Positions 17,364 through 26,377 of a stretch of 64,000 nt of DNA are shown one piece after another. The notes beneath the pieces are model-generated. The model made no database searches and was not told the DNA's origin. It saw only the letters and a program-made list of their open reading frames with translations. This DNA is from Paenibacillus sabinae T27 (GTDB taxonomy: Bacteria > Bacillota > Bacilli > Paenibacillales > Paenibacillaceae): contig NZ_CP004078.1 of NCBI RefSeq assembly GCF_000612505.1, positions 209,001 to 273,000 of the forward strand, read 5' to 3'. The position numbers and the translations under genes are program-made. Numbering within the stretch: position 1 is the first letter of the stretch; every line of letters starts with the position of its first letter.

Positions 17364-18212
17364 GTGTCCCGTTATCCTTTGATCTCATCCGGCACAATCA
17401 TCGAAAGTACCCCTGAGGAGAGTGTCCAGTCGCCTATTATATCCATACGGCAGCTCGGTAAATCTTTTCAGTCCGGGGCCGGCAAGAAAGCCGTTCGATA
17501 CCAGGTGCTGAAAGACGTCGATCTGAGCATCAACAAGGGGGAGTTTTTTATCCTTTTGGGCCCGAGCGGCTGCGGCAAGTCCACACTGCTTAACCTGATT
17601 GCCGGATTTGAGAAGCAGACCGAGGGTGAGCTGCTTGTAGGTGGCGAGGTGGTCGACCGTCCCGGAAAAGAGCGCGCGATGGTGTTTCAGCACCCGGATG
17701 CCTCTTTATTCCCCTGGCTGAACGTAAGAGAGAATATCGAGTTCGGCCTGCGCATGCAGGGGATGAGGAAAGGGGAGCGCAAAGCGATATCCGACCGGTA
17801 CATCGAACTGGCGGGACTAACGGGACATGAGCGCAAATTTCCGCGAGAGCTGTCGGGGGGCATGAAGCAGCGGGTGCAGATCGCCAGAGTGCTCGCCAAC
17901 GAGCCGGACATTCTGCTGATGGACGAACCGCTGGGGGCGCTCGACGCATTCACCCGCAGAGTCATGCAGGAGGAGCTGGTGCGAATCTGGTCGGAGACGA
18001 AGAAGACGATCATTTTCGTCACGCATGACATTCAGGAAGCGGTGCTGCTCGGCGGCCGGATCGGGATCATGTCCATCGGGCCGGACTCGCGGGTATTCGA
18101 AATCATGGACAATCGCCTGGAGTATCCCCGTGATTTGACCTCGCGGGAATTTAATCTGATACAGAAGAAGCTGCAGGGTATTTTTCAAGACGATCTATAT
18201 TTTCATTTGTAA
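17364..18212 (+). CDS. ABC transporter ATP-binding protein (SsuB/TauB-like)
   Basis: The 282-residue ATPase has Walker [14 protein letters not shown]-loop MVFQH, signature ELSGGMKQRVQIARV, Walker B ILLMDEPLGALDAF and the H-loop FVTHDIQEAV. It belongs to the nitrate/sulfonate/taurine importer class. The GTG start is supported by AAAGGAGTGA. The permease follows after 20 bases, then the binding protein and a radical SAM enzyme. The nature of the imported compound is unknown and is probably linked to the radical SAM reaction. Confidence 0.92.
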   Translation: MSRYPLISSGTIIESTPEESVQSPIISIRQLGKSFQSGAGKKAVRYQVLKDVDLSINKGEFFILLGPSGCGKSTLLNLIAGFEKQTEGELLVGGEVVDRPGKERAMVFQHPDASLFPWLNVRENIEFGLRMQGMRKGERKAISDRYIELAGLTGHERKFPRELSGGMKQRVQIARVLANEPDILLMDEPLGALDAFTRRVMQEELVRIWSETKKTIIFVTHDIQEAVLLGGRIGIMSIGPDSRVFEIMDNRLEYPRDLTSREFNLIQKKLQGIFQDDLYFHL

Positions 18213-18232
18213 AAAAGAAAGGAGGAAAACGC

Positions 18233-19009
18233 ATGCGTTATGTTCGGAAGGGTCTGCAGATGGGAATTGTCTCCTGGCTGCTGTTCCTGATTCTGTGGCA
18301 GATTTTCGCCATGAACTCGAATCAGGACTATTTTCCAACTCCCGTACAGACGTTTCGCGGAGCGGTTGAACTGATTGCCGACAATTCGCTGGTCACTTAT
18401 GTCTTTATCAGCTTTAAACGGGTGCTGCTCGGATGGCTGCTTGGCAGTCTGCTGGGCATTCCGGCGGGCCTCTTGATCGGCAGGTTCAAATGGCTCCGGC
18501 AGCTCGTCGAGCCTTATCTGAACTTCTTCCGGTTCATTCCGGCCCTGGCCTTTATCACTTTGTTCATTCTGTGGTTTGGGATCGGCGAGCAGTCGAAGGT
18601 CATTCTCATTATGTATGCGACGCTGTTCATCGTCATTCTGAACACGGCGGCCGGCGTAGTGAATGTCGAGGATGACAAAATTCGCTCGGCAAGGTCGCTG
18701 GGAGCCTCGGAGCGGCAGATTTTGATCCATGTGATTATTCCCGCCGTCGTTCCCGCCTTCTTTAACGGGGTCCGGCTGGCGATGGGGAATTCATTCATGG
18801 CCATTGTCGGCGCGGAGATGATTGCGGCCAACGAAGGGGTTGGCTATCTCATCTGGACTTCGCGGCTGTACTCCAAGACGGACTGGATTTTCGTCGGACT
18901 GCTTCTGCTCGGACTGATGGGCTTTACCGGGGATCAGCTGCTGCGCTGGCTGGGAAAGACCTCGCTCAAGCGCTATGGTATTGCCAAAGAAACAAGATTT
19001 GGAAGGTAA
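18233..19009 (+). CDS. ABC transporter permease (SsuC/TauC-like)
   Basis: The 258-residue membrane protein has about six helices and the EAA loop (SARSLGASERQILIHVIIPA) of the sulfonate/nitrate class. The N-terminal GMRYV start is preceded by AAAGGAGGAAAA. VGAEMIAANEGVGYLIWTSR near the end is typical of SsuC/TauC/ThiX. It partners the ATPase directly upstream and the lipoprotein directly downstream. Confidence 0.92.
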   Translation: MRYVRKGLQMGIVSWLLFLILWQIFAMNSNQDYFPTPVQTFRGAVELIADNSLVTYVFISFKRVLLGWLLGSLLGIPAGLLIGRFKWLRQLVEPYLNFFRFIPALAFITLFILWFGIGEQSKVILIMYATLFIVILNTAAGVVNVEDDKIRSARSLGASERQILIHVIIPAVVPAFFNGVRLAMGNSFMAIVGAEMIAANEGVGYLIWTSRLYSKTDWIFVGLLLLGLMGFTGDQLLRWLGKTSLKRYGIAKETRFGR

Positions 19010-19042
19010 AATTCGAAAGTAACCTATGGGGGGACAAGAAAA

Positions 19043-20068
19043 GTGAGAAACAAGCAAAGCCGGATTTGGAAAGCAGTGGCGGGAGCCATGTTGTTGACGG
19101 GAATACTGGTATCGCTGTCGGGCTGCGGAGACGCCAAGGCGGAGAATAAAGAAGCTTCGGGCGCTCCGGCTCTGCAGAAGGTACGCGTTGGGGGAGATTC
19201 CGCCATATTCTCGCTGCAATTTCGGGTAGCCAAGGAGCAGGGGATCTTTGAAAAGAACGGAATTGACGCCGAAATATCGACCTTCTCCTTTGGGATCGAC
19301 ACGCTGAATGCGGTGCTGACCGACCGGGTGGACGTCGGGGAGGCGATGGACTATGCGGCGCTTAGCGCGATTTCCAAAGGAGATCTCAAGGTATTGTCCT
19401 TGTTCAATTCGCCGAAAGCGACCAGTTCGAAGCTCTTTGCGAGAGACGGAATCAGCAAGCCGGAGGATCTGGTGGGCAAGAAGCTCGGCGTACAGAAAGG
19501 AACTGTGAACGAGTACATTTGGGGCAAATATTTTGAAACGTTCCATATCGACCCAAAGGCCGTTACTCTCGTCCCGCTGCAATCGACGGCTGAAATATTG
19601 GCGGCATACGACAGAGGAGACATTCAGGCCGCCTGGTTCGGCACCGCGTTCTTCGACAAGGCCGAGAAGGTAAAGGGCTCGGCAGCGCTTAACGACCAAT
19701 CCGCCATTAACGTCCGCACGAAGGGATTTTTGGTCGCCAAGGGTTCCCTGATCAAGGATCATCCCGAAATCTCGGCGGAACTGAACAAGTCGCTGGCAGA
19801 GGCTTCCCAGTATATTATCGCTCATCCGGAAGAGGCCGCCGAACTGGCGTTCAAAGAATTGAAGATTCCCAAGGAAAACGCCCTGAATGAAATTAAGAAT
19901 CAATGGGATTTTGATGTCCGCTTCAAACAGGAGGACTATGACCAGCTGAAACAGATCAAGGAATGGAGCATTGCCAACGGCTATATCGAGCAGGATTTCA
20001 ATCTTGACGACAAGCTGGCTCTGGATGGTCTGAAGGAAGCTTTCCCGGACAAAGTCGATATTAAGTAA
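19043..20068 (+). CDS. ABC transporter substrate-binding lipoprotein (NMT1/SsuA-like)
   Basis: The 341-residue protein starts at a GTG after GGGGGACAAG. It has a lipoprotein signal (lipobox LSGC, Cys about residue 28), then an NMT1/SsuA-type type II binding fold: VGGDSAIFSLQFRVAKEQGI, LNAVLTDRVDVGEAMDYAAL and KKLGVQKGTVNEYIW. This fold binds sulfonates, nitrate, pyrimidine precursors or aromatic acids, so the ligand cannot be named. Its stop codon lies in a 17-base tandem duplication. The next gene follows after 36 bases. Confidence 0.92.
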   Translation: MRNKQSRIWKAVAGAMLLTGILVSLSGCGDAKAENKEASGAPALQKVRVGGDSAIFSLQFRVAKEQGIFEKNGIDAEISTFSFGIDTLNAVLTDRVDVGEAMDYAALSAISKGDLKVLSLFNSPKATSSKLFARDGISKPEDLVGKKLGVQKGTVNEYIWGKYFETFHIDPKAVTLVPLQSTAEILAAYDRGDIQAAWFGTAFFDKAEKVKGSAALNDQSAINVRTKGFLVAKGSLIKDHPEISAELNKSLAEASQYIIAHPEEAAELAFKELKIPKENALNEIKNQWDFDVRFKQEDYDQLKQIKEWSIANGYIEQDFNLDDKLALDGLKEAFPDKVDIK

Positions 20069-20085
20069 AAGTCGATATTAAGTAA
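20052..20085 (+). repeat. 17-base tandem duplication over a stop codon
   Basis: AAGTCGATATTAAGTAA occurs twice head to tail (20052-20068 and 20069-20085). The first copy encodes the last residues and stop of the binding protein; the second is non-coding and lies before the ribosome binding site of the radical SAM gene. Confidence 0.95.
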
Positions 20086-20104
20086 AAAAAGGAGATGCAT
20101 ACCA

Positions 20105-21304
20105 ATGAGTGATTTGAAAAACCGGCTGCATGAGGAGCTTGCAGTCAAGAACGCCTGTCAGGTTGAAGGCATTAACGCCGACCCCGCCATTTTTGAAGGA
20201 GTAGGGCTGGGTGACGTCTACCAGGAGCAAATCCAGACGTTGTTCGACTACAATCTGCATAATCATACAGGGGTGGTTCTCCCGGTATGCTTCTATACCC
20301 CGGGTGGACTGCGGGTAGCCTACCGCTGGAACGACCGCTCTCCGTACAAGCTGCGCAGAGAGGGCAACCAGTTCATCCTGTATAATGAGCGTAAGGAGCT
20401 GTTTCAGGTAACACTGAAGAAACGCCCCAAATATTACAGTCTGAAAACCTCCGACGGCGCCAACATGAATCAGGTAGCGACTCATAACGGAGAAGGGGCT
20501 ATCTTCGTCTCCTACAGCAACGAGTGCTTCCTGAAGGAAACCGGCCATGACTGCAAATATTGCAACATCAACTATACGCATGATACGTATGGGGAAGAGC
20601 ATGGCGTAAGCTGGAAGTATCCGCGCCAGATTGGCGAAACGGCTGCGGTTGCTTACAAAGAGGGAGCCAAGCATATTACCATCAGCGGAGGATTCATCCC
20701 TGAACGGCGGGAGATTGATTACTACTTCGACGTGGCGGAGGCGATTCAGGAGCATACCGGCCTTCAGGACTTCAATGGCACAGCCGTAATCGGCGCGCCG
20801 CTGGACCTCAGCATCCTGGAGCGTTACAAAGATGCCGGCTACCGCACGGTTGCCATGAACCTCGAAATATGGGACAAAAACATTTTCAATTCCGTCTGCC
20901 CCGGAAAGGTTCTTCACTGCGGCGGCTGGGATCATTGGGTTAAAGCGCTGGAACGGGCCGCGGTCGTCTTCGGGCATGGCCGCGTCCGCTCCAACTTTGT
21001 CGGCGGCATGGATACGAAGAAATCGACGCTGGAAGGCATTAAATATCTCGCCTCCCAGGGGGTTATCGCCTATGCCGGGGCCTGGATTCCGAATCTCGGT
21101 TCGGAGTATGAGGGCCACCGGTCTCCGCTTCCGGAGTGGCATTTGGACCTCGCGTACAAGACCGTCGATATTTTCCGCGGCGCCGGGTTCACCTATGAAC
21201 AGCTGTACGACTCCAGCGCTTCGGCTGACGGGATTTGGAACGATATTTACAAGATTGAGGATGAGCAGCTGCCGGTATTCCATAGCGAGACGGCTGCGGT
21301 CTAA
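20105..21304 (+). CDS. Radical SAM enzyme with a CX8CX2C cluster motif
   Basis: The 399-residue protein has about 135 N-terminal residues of no recognised family (VVLPVCFYTPGGLRVAYRW) and then a radical SAM-like core. Three cysteines, Cys141, Cys150 and Cys153 (CFLKETGHDCKYC), fit a [4Fe-4S] site spaced CX8CX2C instead of the canonical CX3CX2C. ITISGGF (about 191-197) occupies the position of the GGE motif for SAM binding, and MNLEIWD (251-257) and a late GAWIPNLGSEYEGH stretch complete the barrel. AAAGGAGATG precedes the ATG. It is the last gene of an ABC importer operon, so it probably acts on the imported compound. The reaction is unknown. Confidence 0.8.
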   Translation: MSDLKNRLHEELAVKNACQVEGINADPAIFEGVGLGDVYQEQIQTLFDYNLHNHTGVVLPVCFYTPGGLRVAYRWNDRSPYKLRREGNQFILYNERKELFQVTLKKRPKYYSLKTSDGANMNQVATHNGEGAIFVSYSNECFLKETGHDCKYCNINYTHDTYGEEHGVSWKYPRQIGETAAVAYKEGAKHITISGGFIPERREIDYYFDVAEAIQEHTGLQDFNGTAVIGAPLDLSILERYKDAGYRTVAMNLEIWDKNIFNSVCPGKVLHCGGWDHWVKALERAAVVFGHGRVRSNFVGGMDTKKSTLEGIKYLASQGVIAYAGAWIPNLGSEYEGHRSPLPEWHLDLAYKTVDIFRGAGFTYEQLYDSSASADGIWNDIYKIEDEQLPVFHSETAAV

Positions 21305-21318
21305 TTTACAGCAACAAC

Positions 21319-21361
21319 CGGGAGGCGCTCAGCCGTGTTACAGGTCTGAGCGCCTCCCGGC
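21319..21361 (+). terminator. Strong terminator of the radical SAM operon
   Basis: CCGGGAGGCGCTCAG pairs with CTGAGCGCCTCCCGG (15 bases, perfect) and CCGTTTT follows. It closes the ABC-radical SAM transcript. Confidence 0.85.
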
Positions 21362-21440
21362 CGTTTTAGCCGCTGTATAACGAACTAGGCTGCGCATCGC
21401 GATTACAGGTGAGGGATTCTCTCTCCTGACCGTTCCCGCC

Positions 21441-22685
21441 TTACCCCGCCAGCTCCTTGCCGTTATACATGTATATTTTCTCCTGCCCGTCGACGACGGT
21501 CTTCAAATGCACATTTCGTCCCCACAGCCGGTGAACGAGGGGAAGCGTGCGTTCGACGTATTTGCGGTCGAGCTCGAGGCCCTCAAAGCGGTTGTCCAGC
21601 AGCAGCTCGCCCCGGCCATGCAGGTCGTCGTCCTTGACCGTAAGGTAAGGGAAACCGCCGTTGGTCCGGGATCGAATCAGATTGTCCTTAATTTCCTCTA
21701 CGTCTTTCGCCGTCACTCTGTACACCTGATCTTCCTGCTTGAAGACGAACAGATCCATCTTTTCCGCCAGTTCCTGCGTCAGATAGTTGCGGATGAACGA
21801 TACGTCCGATTCCGTCTCGCGGATCTCGAACAGCGCCTGGGGGCCTTCCTTCTTCTCGATATGCCGGAGCATCATGAGACCGAGATAGTAGGGGTTGATT
21901 CTGCCCGGGGAAGGCTGGATGACGCCGGCATTCATTTTGGCAAACTCGACGATCTCCGAATCGCTGAGGTCCAGCTCGCGGACAAGCTTCAGATGCCAGT
22001 AGCTGGCCCAGCCCTCATTCATAATCTTCGTCTCCATCTGCGGCCAGAAATACAACATTTCGGCGCGGAGCATGTACAAAATTTCCCGTTGCCACTCCTC
22101 CAGATACCGGCTGTTCCCTGCGATAAAGCCGATGACATCCTTCACGCCTCCGTCCGTTTCGCGGAAGCCTTCCGTTCGACCGAACCGGACAAACGGGTCG
22201 ACATGCTCCTGAATGGCGATGCCCGCGTCCAGAAAGGTCTCGACTTCGTCCGCGCCGTATTCGTGGCTAAAATGCTCGATGCGGTCGGCGAATACAGCCA
22301 TCCGGTCCACCATCTGCCGGTCTGTGCCGGCGAACATGGCGTTATTTTTGAAGAAATCGCTGTGACCCAGCACATGTGCCACAATCAGCTTGTTCTGAAG
22401 CAGGGTGTTGCTGTCTAGCAGGAACGCGTAGCAGGGGTCGGAATTGATGACCAGCTCGTAGATTTTGCTCAGCCCGTGATCATATTCCGTCTTCATGCGC
22501 TGATAGGCTTTGCCGAAGCTCCAGTGCGCGAACCGGGTCGGCATCCCGTAGGCTCCGATGGAATACAGCACTTCCGCCGGGCAGACCTGGTAGCGCATCG
22601 GAAAGAAATCGAGCCCGTTCTCAAGTGCCAGCTCCGTCAAGCGCTCCGCTGCTTGTTCCAACTGCTCCGCATCGTGATCAATCAT
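21441..22685 (-). CDS. spoVR: SpoVR family protein
   Basis: The product of about 414 residues is a SpoVR/YcgB homologue: GLDFFPMRYQVCPAEVLYSI, YGMPTRFAHWSFGKAYQRMK, VAHVLGHSDFFKNNAMF and NEGWASYWHLKLVRELDLS, all conserved family stretches. In Bacillus it is needed for spore cortex formation; the biochemical activity is unknown. The ATG at 22685 has AGGAGGAG eight bases upstream; the longer frame does not. It is the last gene of the prkA-yhbH-spoVR cluster, which matches yeaG-yeaH-ycgB in enterobacteria. Confidence 0.95.
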   Translation of the reverse strand: MIDHDAEQLEQAAERLTELALENGLDFFPMRYQVCPAEVLYSIGAYGMPTRFAHWSFGKAYQRMKTEYDHGLSKIYELVINSDPCYAFLLDSNTLLQNKLIVAHVLGHSDFFKNNAMFAGTDRQMVDRMAVFADRIEHFSHEYGADEVETFLDAGIAIQEHVDPFVRFGRTEGFRETDGGVKDVIGFIAGNSRYLEEWQREILYMLRAEMLYFWPQMETKIMNEGWASYWHLKLVRELDLSDSEIVEFAKMNAGVIQPSPGRINPYYLGLMMLRHIEKKEGPQALFEIRETESDVSFIRNYLTQELAEKMDLFVFKQEDQVYRVTAKDVEEIKDNLIRSRTNGGFPYLTVKDDDLHGRGELLLDNRFEGLELDRKYVERTLPLVHRLWGRNVHLKTVVDGQEKIYMYNGKELAG

Positions 22686-22824
22686 AAGCGCTGCTCCTCC
22701 TGTCTTATACGGCGGCCTTGCGTTTCGCAGCTTCCGCTGCCGCAAAGGCCGCCGCCGATTTTTGGCTGGGGCCAGTCAGGCACCCCGCCATGACTTCAAA
22801 GCTCGGGTCCGCTTCGTGCCAGCT

Positions 22825-24180
22825 TCAGCTCGCCTCCACCTCGTCGCCGAAGAAAGCCTTCAGCGTCTTGAACACATCCTCTTTCTCCTTCAGGATAGAC
22901 CGGATAAAGGCGGGTGAGTTCAGACCGGACAATGAGTCCCAGAGACGTTTGCTTCCGTAGATATGCTGCCGGATTTCGCCGTAGCCGAGCACATTGACTT
23001 TGTCCAGAAGGTCGCCTACAAGCTTTACGGTCGTCCCGTTGTCGCTGTCAAGGTTGTCGCCGTCCGAGAAATGAAAGGCATAGGCGTTGTATTGGCCCGG
23101 AGGGTAATCCTTCTCCAGAATGTTCAGCGCCAGTTCGTAGACCGAGGAGCATTTCGTGCCGCCGCTTTCGCCTTTGCGGAAGAAGGATTCCTCGTCCACC
23201 TCTTTGGCCTCCGTGCAGTGCGATAGAAACCGGATCTGCACGTTCTCGTATTTGGTCCGCAGGAAGCGGACCATCCAGAAAAAGAAGCTGCGGGCCACAT
23301 ATTTCTCGAAGCTGCCCATGGAGCCCGACGTATCCATCATGGCAAGCACGACGGCCGAGGACTGGGGCTTCCGGACATCCTCCCAAGTCTTGAACCGCAG
23401 ATCCTCGCCGATAATCGGGCCAAGAACCGGCGCCCCTCCGGAATCCGGCAAAGCGCCGGGGATTTCCATCGATTGGTACCCAAGCGTCAGTCCGAGCCGC
23501 GCCGCCGTTTCGGCCAAAGGATTCGCCCCCGAACCCGGACCGGCTCCGGCATTCCCGCCGCCGGTATCATAGCCGCCGTAATCGGCAGACGATTCCGACC
23601 AGGCCGCCGCGCCGGGCGTTCCCTGAAGTCCGCTGCTCAGCGCCTGGCGTTTGATCGCCTCGAAGATCGTCCGCTTTTTATCGACATTCGAGATCATGCC
23701 CTGCTTGCGGACGTCTTCGAACCGGACATCTTCTACGGTCATATCCGGCGCGGCCTTCGGCTTGAGCTTCGGCAGCTTCAAGTCCTCGAATACGAGCTCG
23801 GCCAGCTCATCAATCGTCAGCTCCGCCTCGTAATAGTCGGTTCCCGGCTGATCGCCCGCTTCGCGTCCCTTGCCCGGGCCGTTCGCATCGCCTTGTCCCG
23901 CCTTGCCGATGACATCGCCGACCTGGGTGCCGCCCTGTCCCTGTCCAACCTGCGGCTTGTCCTTGGTGTTGTAGCGGAATTTCGGCTCATCCAGGCTGCG
24001 GATCGGAACCTTGATCACTTTATCGCCCTGGGGCATGATAATCGACTCTTCGCTGACAAGGTCGGCGAGATTTTTGCGTATCGCTTCTTTTACTTTGCGC
24101 TTGTGACGCTCCTGGTCGATTTCTCCTTTGCGGTGCAGCGACCAGTCGTCGCGCGCGATCACGAACAATCTTTTGTCCAT
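22825..24180 (-). CDS. yhbH: YhbH sporulation protein (DUF444)
   Basis: The product of about 451 residues is a YeaH/YhbH protein: a basic N-terminus (RLFVIARDDWSLHRKGEIDQ), a glycine-rich linker around residues 90-120, a second glycine-rich stretch near 200-220, and a von Willebrand-like domain with a MIDAS motif (MMDTSGSMG, then THFSDGD-like AFHFSDGDN). The ATG at 24180 is preceded by GGGAGGTG; a GTG three codons earlier is possible. It lies between prkA and spoVR, with which it is always found, and probably works with the PrkA kinase in sporulation or stationary phase. Confidence 0.95.
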   Translation of the reverse strand: MDKRLFVIARDDWSLHRKGEIDQERHKRKVKEAIRKNLADLVSEESIIMPQGDKVIKVPIRSLDEPKFRYNTKDKPQVGQGQGGTQVGDVIGKAGQGDANGPGKGREAGDQPGTDYYEAELTIDELAELVFEDLKLPKLKPKAAPDMTVEDVRFEDVRKQGMISNVDKKRTIFEAIKRQALSSGLQGTPGAAAWSESSADYGGYDTGGGNAGAGPGSGANPLAETAARLGLTLGYQSMEIPGALPDSGGAPVLGPIIGEDLRFKTWEDVRKPQSSAVVLAMMDTSGSMGSFEKYVARSFFFWMVRFLRTKYENVQIRFLSHCTEAKEVDEESFFRKGESGGTKCSSVYELALNILEKDYPPGQYNAYAFHFSDGDNLDSDNGTTVKLVGDLLDKVNVLGYGEIRQHIYGSKRLWDSLSGLNSPAFIRSILKEKEDVFKTLKAFFGDEVEAS

Positions 24181-24342
24181 GACGCCCACCTCCCGGAAAT
24201 GATTGGATTCTAAACCTGGAATTGCGGAGTATTAACGCGTGACCGTCCGAAAGTAAAAAGGGAAAGGGGCGAACGGCCGGGATGGCCGCCGCCCGCAGGC
24301 TGTAACCGGGGATTCCCGATCCCCGCCTTTGCAGATCAATGG

Positions 24343-24494
24343 TTAAGCAAGCTGTATGCGATGACGGGCAATTCCTCCCTGATTACCGATTCAGCAGGCT
24401 GAATGCGATAACGGGCAACTCTTCCCTGATTATCGATTCAGCAAGCTGAAACGGTTCCGAGACCGAACCACCTCGTCACCGATTCAGCAAGCTG
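24343..24494 (-). repeat. Degenerate repeats of the prkA 3' end
   Basis: On the minus strand the element CAGCTTGCTGAATCG, which encodes the last residues of PrkA (SLLNR), recurs three times after the stop codon. Two adjacent 47-base units (CAGCTTGCTGAATCGATAAT... and CAGCCTGCTGAATCGGTAAT...) are about 87% identical, and a partial third follows. They lie in the prkA-yhbH gap. Confidence 0.85.
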
Positions 24495-26377
24495 CCGACG
24501 TATTTCATCAGCTCGTTCGCGCAGGTGGCGCAGTAGCCGTGATGTTCGATCAGGCGCTTGGACACCTCGTTCATGCGCTTGAGCTGGCCCTCATCCGGAT
24601 TGATCGTCGAGGTCGTAATTTTGATGACGTCCTTCAGATCGGCGAACAGCTTTTTCTCAATCGCGTCCTTCAGCGGCTCATGCGACGTATATTCGAACTG
24701 CCGGCCGCGGCGCGCGAACGACGAAATTTTGATCAGGATTTCCTCGCGGAACGCCCGTTTCTGATTCTCGGTTACGCCGATTTGCTCCTCGATGGAACGC
24801 ATCAGCTTCTCGTCGGGATCATGCTCCTCGGAGGTGATGGGGTCTTTCATTTTGTGGCCGCTGCAGTAGGCTTCGACGTTATCCAGGTAATTGTTGAGCA
24901 TCGTGTGCGCCGATTCCTCGAAGGAATAGACGAACGCGCGCTGCACTTCGGTCTTCGCCTTGTGGTCGTACTCCTTGCGGGCCTGCGTAATCAGATTCAT
25001 CAGGCGCTCGCGTTCTTCTTTGGAGATCGAAGGATGCTGGTCGAGCCCCTCTTTGAGGGAGCGGAGCACATCCAGTGCGTTGATGCAGGACTTGCTGCCT
25101 TTGATCAGTGCGCTGGAAATCCGGTTGATAACATACCGGGGGTCGACGCCGGACATGCCCTCGTCGTGATGCTCACGCTGCAGCTCGTCCACATCGGCTT
25201 TTTTCACGCCGTCAACTTCGACGCCGTCGTAGAGATACATTTTTTTGACCAGATCGATGCCTGGTTTTCTCGGTTCTTTCAAGCGGGACATGACCGTAAA
25301 GACGGAGGCTGTCCAAAGCGCTCCCGGAGCAAGATGCACCTGGTTGTTCAGGCCTGACGCGTCAACGAGCTTGCGGTAAATCCGTTCTTCTTGGCTGGCT
25401 TTCAAATTATAGGGAATGCGCATGACAATCATGCGGGAGTGGAGGGCTTCATTCTTCTTATTGGAGATAAATGCGCGGTATTCAGTTTCGTTCGTATGAG
25501 CTATGATCAGTTCGTCGGCGGATATGAGCGCAAATCGTCCCGCTTTAAAATTGCCTTCCTGAGTCAGAGAGAGCAAATTCCACAGAAACTTCTCATCGCA
25601 TTTCAGAATCTCTTGAAATTCCATCAGGCCGCGGTTGGCCTTGTTAAGTTCGCCGTCAAAACGGTAGGCTCTGGGGTCGGATTCGGAACCGTAGCGGGTA
25701 ATGGTGGAAAAATCAATACTGCCGGTCAGATCGGCAATATCCTGCGATTTGGGGTCTGATGGCGCGAATGTTCCGATTCCCGTCCGGTCGCTTTCAGAGA
25801 ACAGTACCCGGACCACGGGCATGTCCTCGATTCGGCCTCCGTGTTCACTCTCCAGTCTCATCCGGCATACCGGGCAGAGATCGCCTTCGATATGCACCCC
25901 GTACTCTTTGCGGAATTCATCGCGCAGTTCACGGGGAATGAGATGGAGGGGCTCTTCTTGCATCGGGCACCCTTTAATGGCATAGACTGCGCCTTCCGGG
26001 GTACGTGTAAAAGATTCAAGCCCGTTCTTCAGCAGGGTAACGAGCGTCGATTTGCCGCCGCTGACCGGACCCATAAGCAGCAGAAGACGTTTGCGGACAT
26101 CAAGCCGCTGGGCCGACGGCCGGAAGTATTCTTCCACGAGCAGCTGAATCGCGTCCTCAAGTCCGAACAGCGTGCCGCTGAAAAAAGCGTACTCCCGCCG
26201 TCCGTCCCCCAGCTCGGTTATGCCTGCCGTCTCGATCATCCGGTAGACCAATTCGTGCGCTGTCCCGGCGATTCGCGGATTTTCTTTAACGAGCTGCAAG
26301 TAATCGAGAAAGGAGCCTTCCCAGAAGAGATCGTTCTCCTTGTCCCGATACGTTAACAATTTTTCCAAGAACGTCAT
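24476..26377 (-). CDS. prkA: PrkA serine protein kinase
   Basis: The 633-residue protein matches PrkA/YeaG throughout: an AAA-type N-terminal domain with Walker A GPVSGGKST (residues 103-111), a zinc-like cysteine pair (GDLCPVCRMRLE), a middle PrkA domain and the C-terminal kinase-like part ending in CATCANELMKYVGSLLNR. Length is normal for the family. It phosphorylates serines and influences sporulation in Bacillus. GGGAGGCG is placed well before the ATG. It is the first gene of prkA-yhbH-spoVR; the gap after it contains repeated copies of its own end. Confidence 0.96.
   Translation of the reverse strand: MTFLEKLLTYRDKENDLFWEGSFLDYLQLVKENPRIAGTAHELVYRMIETAGITELGDGRREYAFFSGTLFGLEDAIQLLVEEYFRPSAQRLDVRKRLLLLMGPVSGGKSTLVTLLKNGLESFTRTPEGAVYAIKGCPMQEEPLHLIPRELRDEFRKEYGVHIEGDLCPVCRMRLESEHGGRIEDMPVVRVLFSESDRTGIGTFAPSDPKSQDIADLTGSIDFSTITRYGSESDPRAYRFDGELNKANRGLMEFQEILKCDEKFLWNLLSLTQEGNFKAGRFALISADELIIAHTNETEYRAFISNKKNEALHSRMIVMRIPYNLKASQEERIYRKLVDASGLNNQVHLAPGALWTASVFTVMSRLKEPRKPGIDLVKKMYLYDGVEVDGVKKADVDELQREHHDEGMSGVDPRYVINRISSALIKGSKSCINALDVLRSLKEGLDQHPSISKEERERLMNLITQARKEYDHKAKTEVQRAFVYSFEESAHTMLNNYLDNVEAYCSGHKMKDPITSEEHDPDEKLMRSIEEQIGVTENQKRAFREEILIKISSFARRGRQFEYTSHEPLKDAIEKKLFADLKDVIKITTSTINPDEGQLKRMNEVSKRLIEHHGYCATCANELMKYVGSLLNR

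Noticed and set aside
22686..22770. Small Ala/Lys-rich frame between yhbH and spoVR on the minus strand
   Set aside because: It ends in KRKAAV and begins MAGCLTG, but has no supporting site or homologue known to me; left as intergenic.
22963..24213. Long plus-strand frames across yhbH
   Set aside because: Antisense shadows produced by high-GC codon usage of the real gene.
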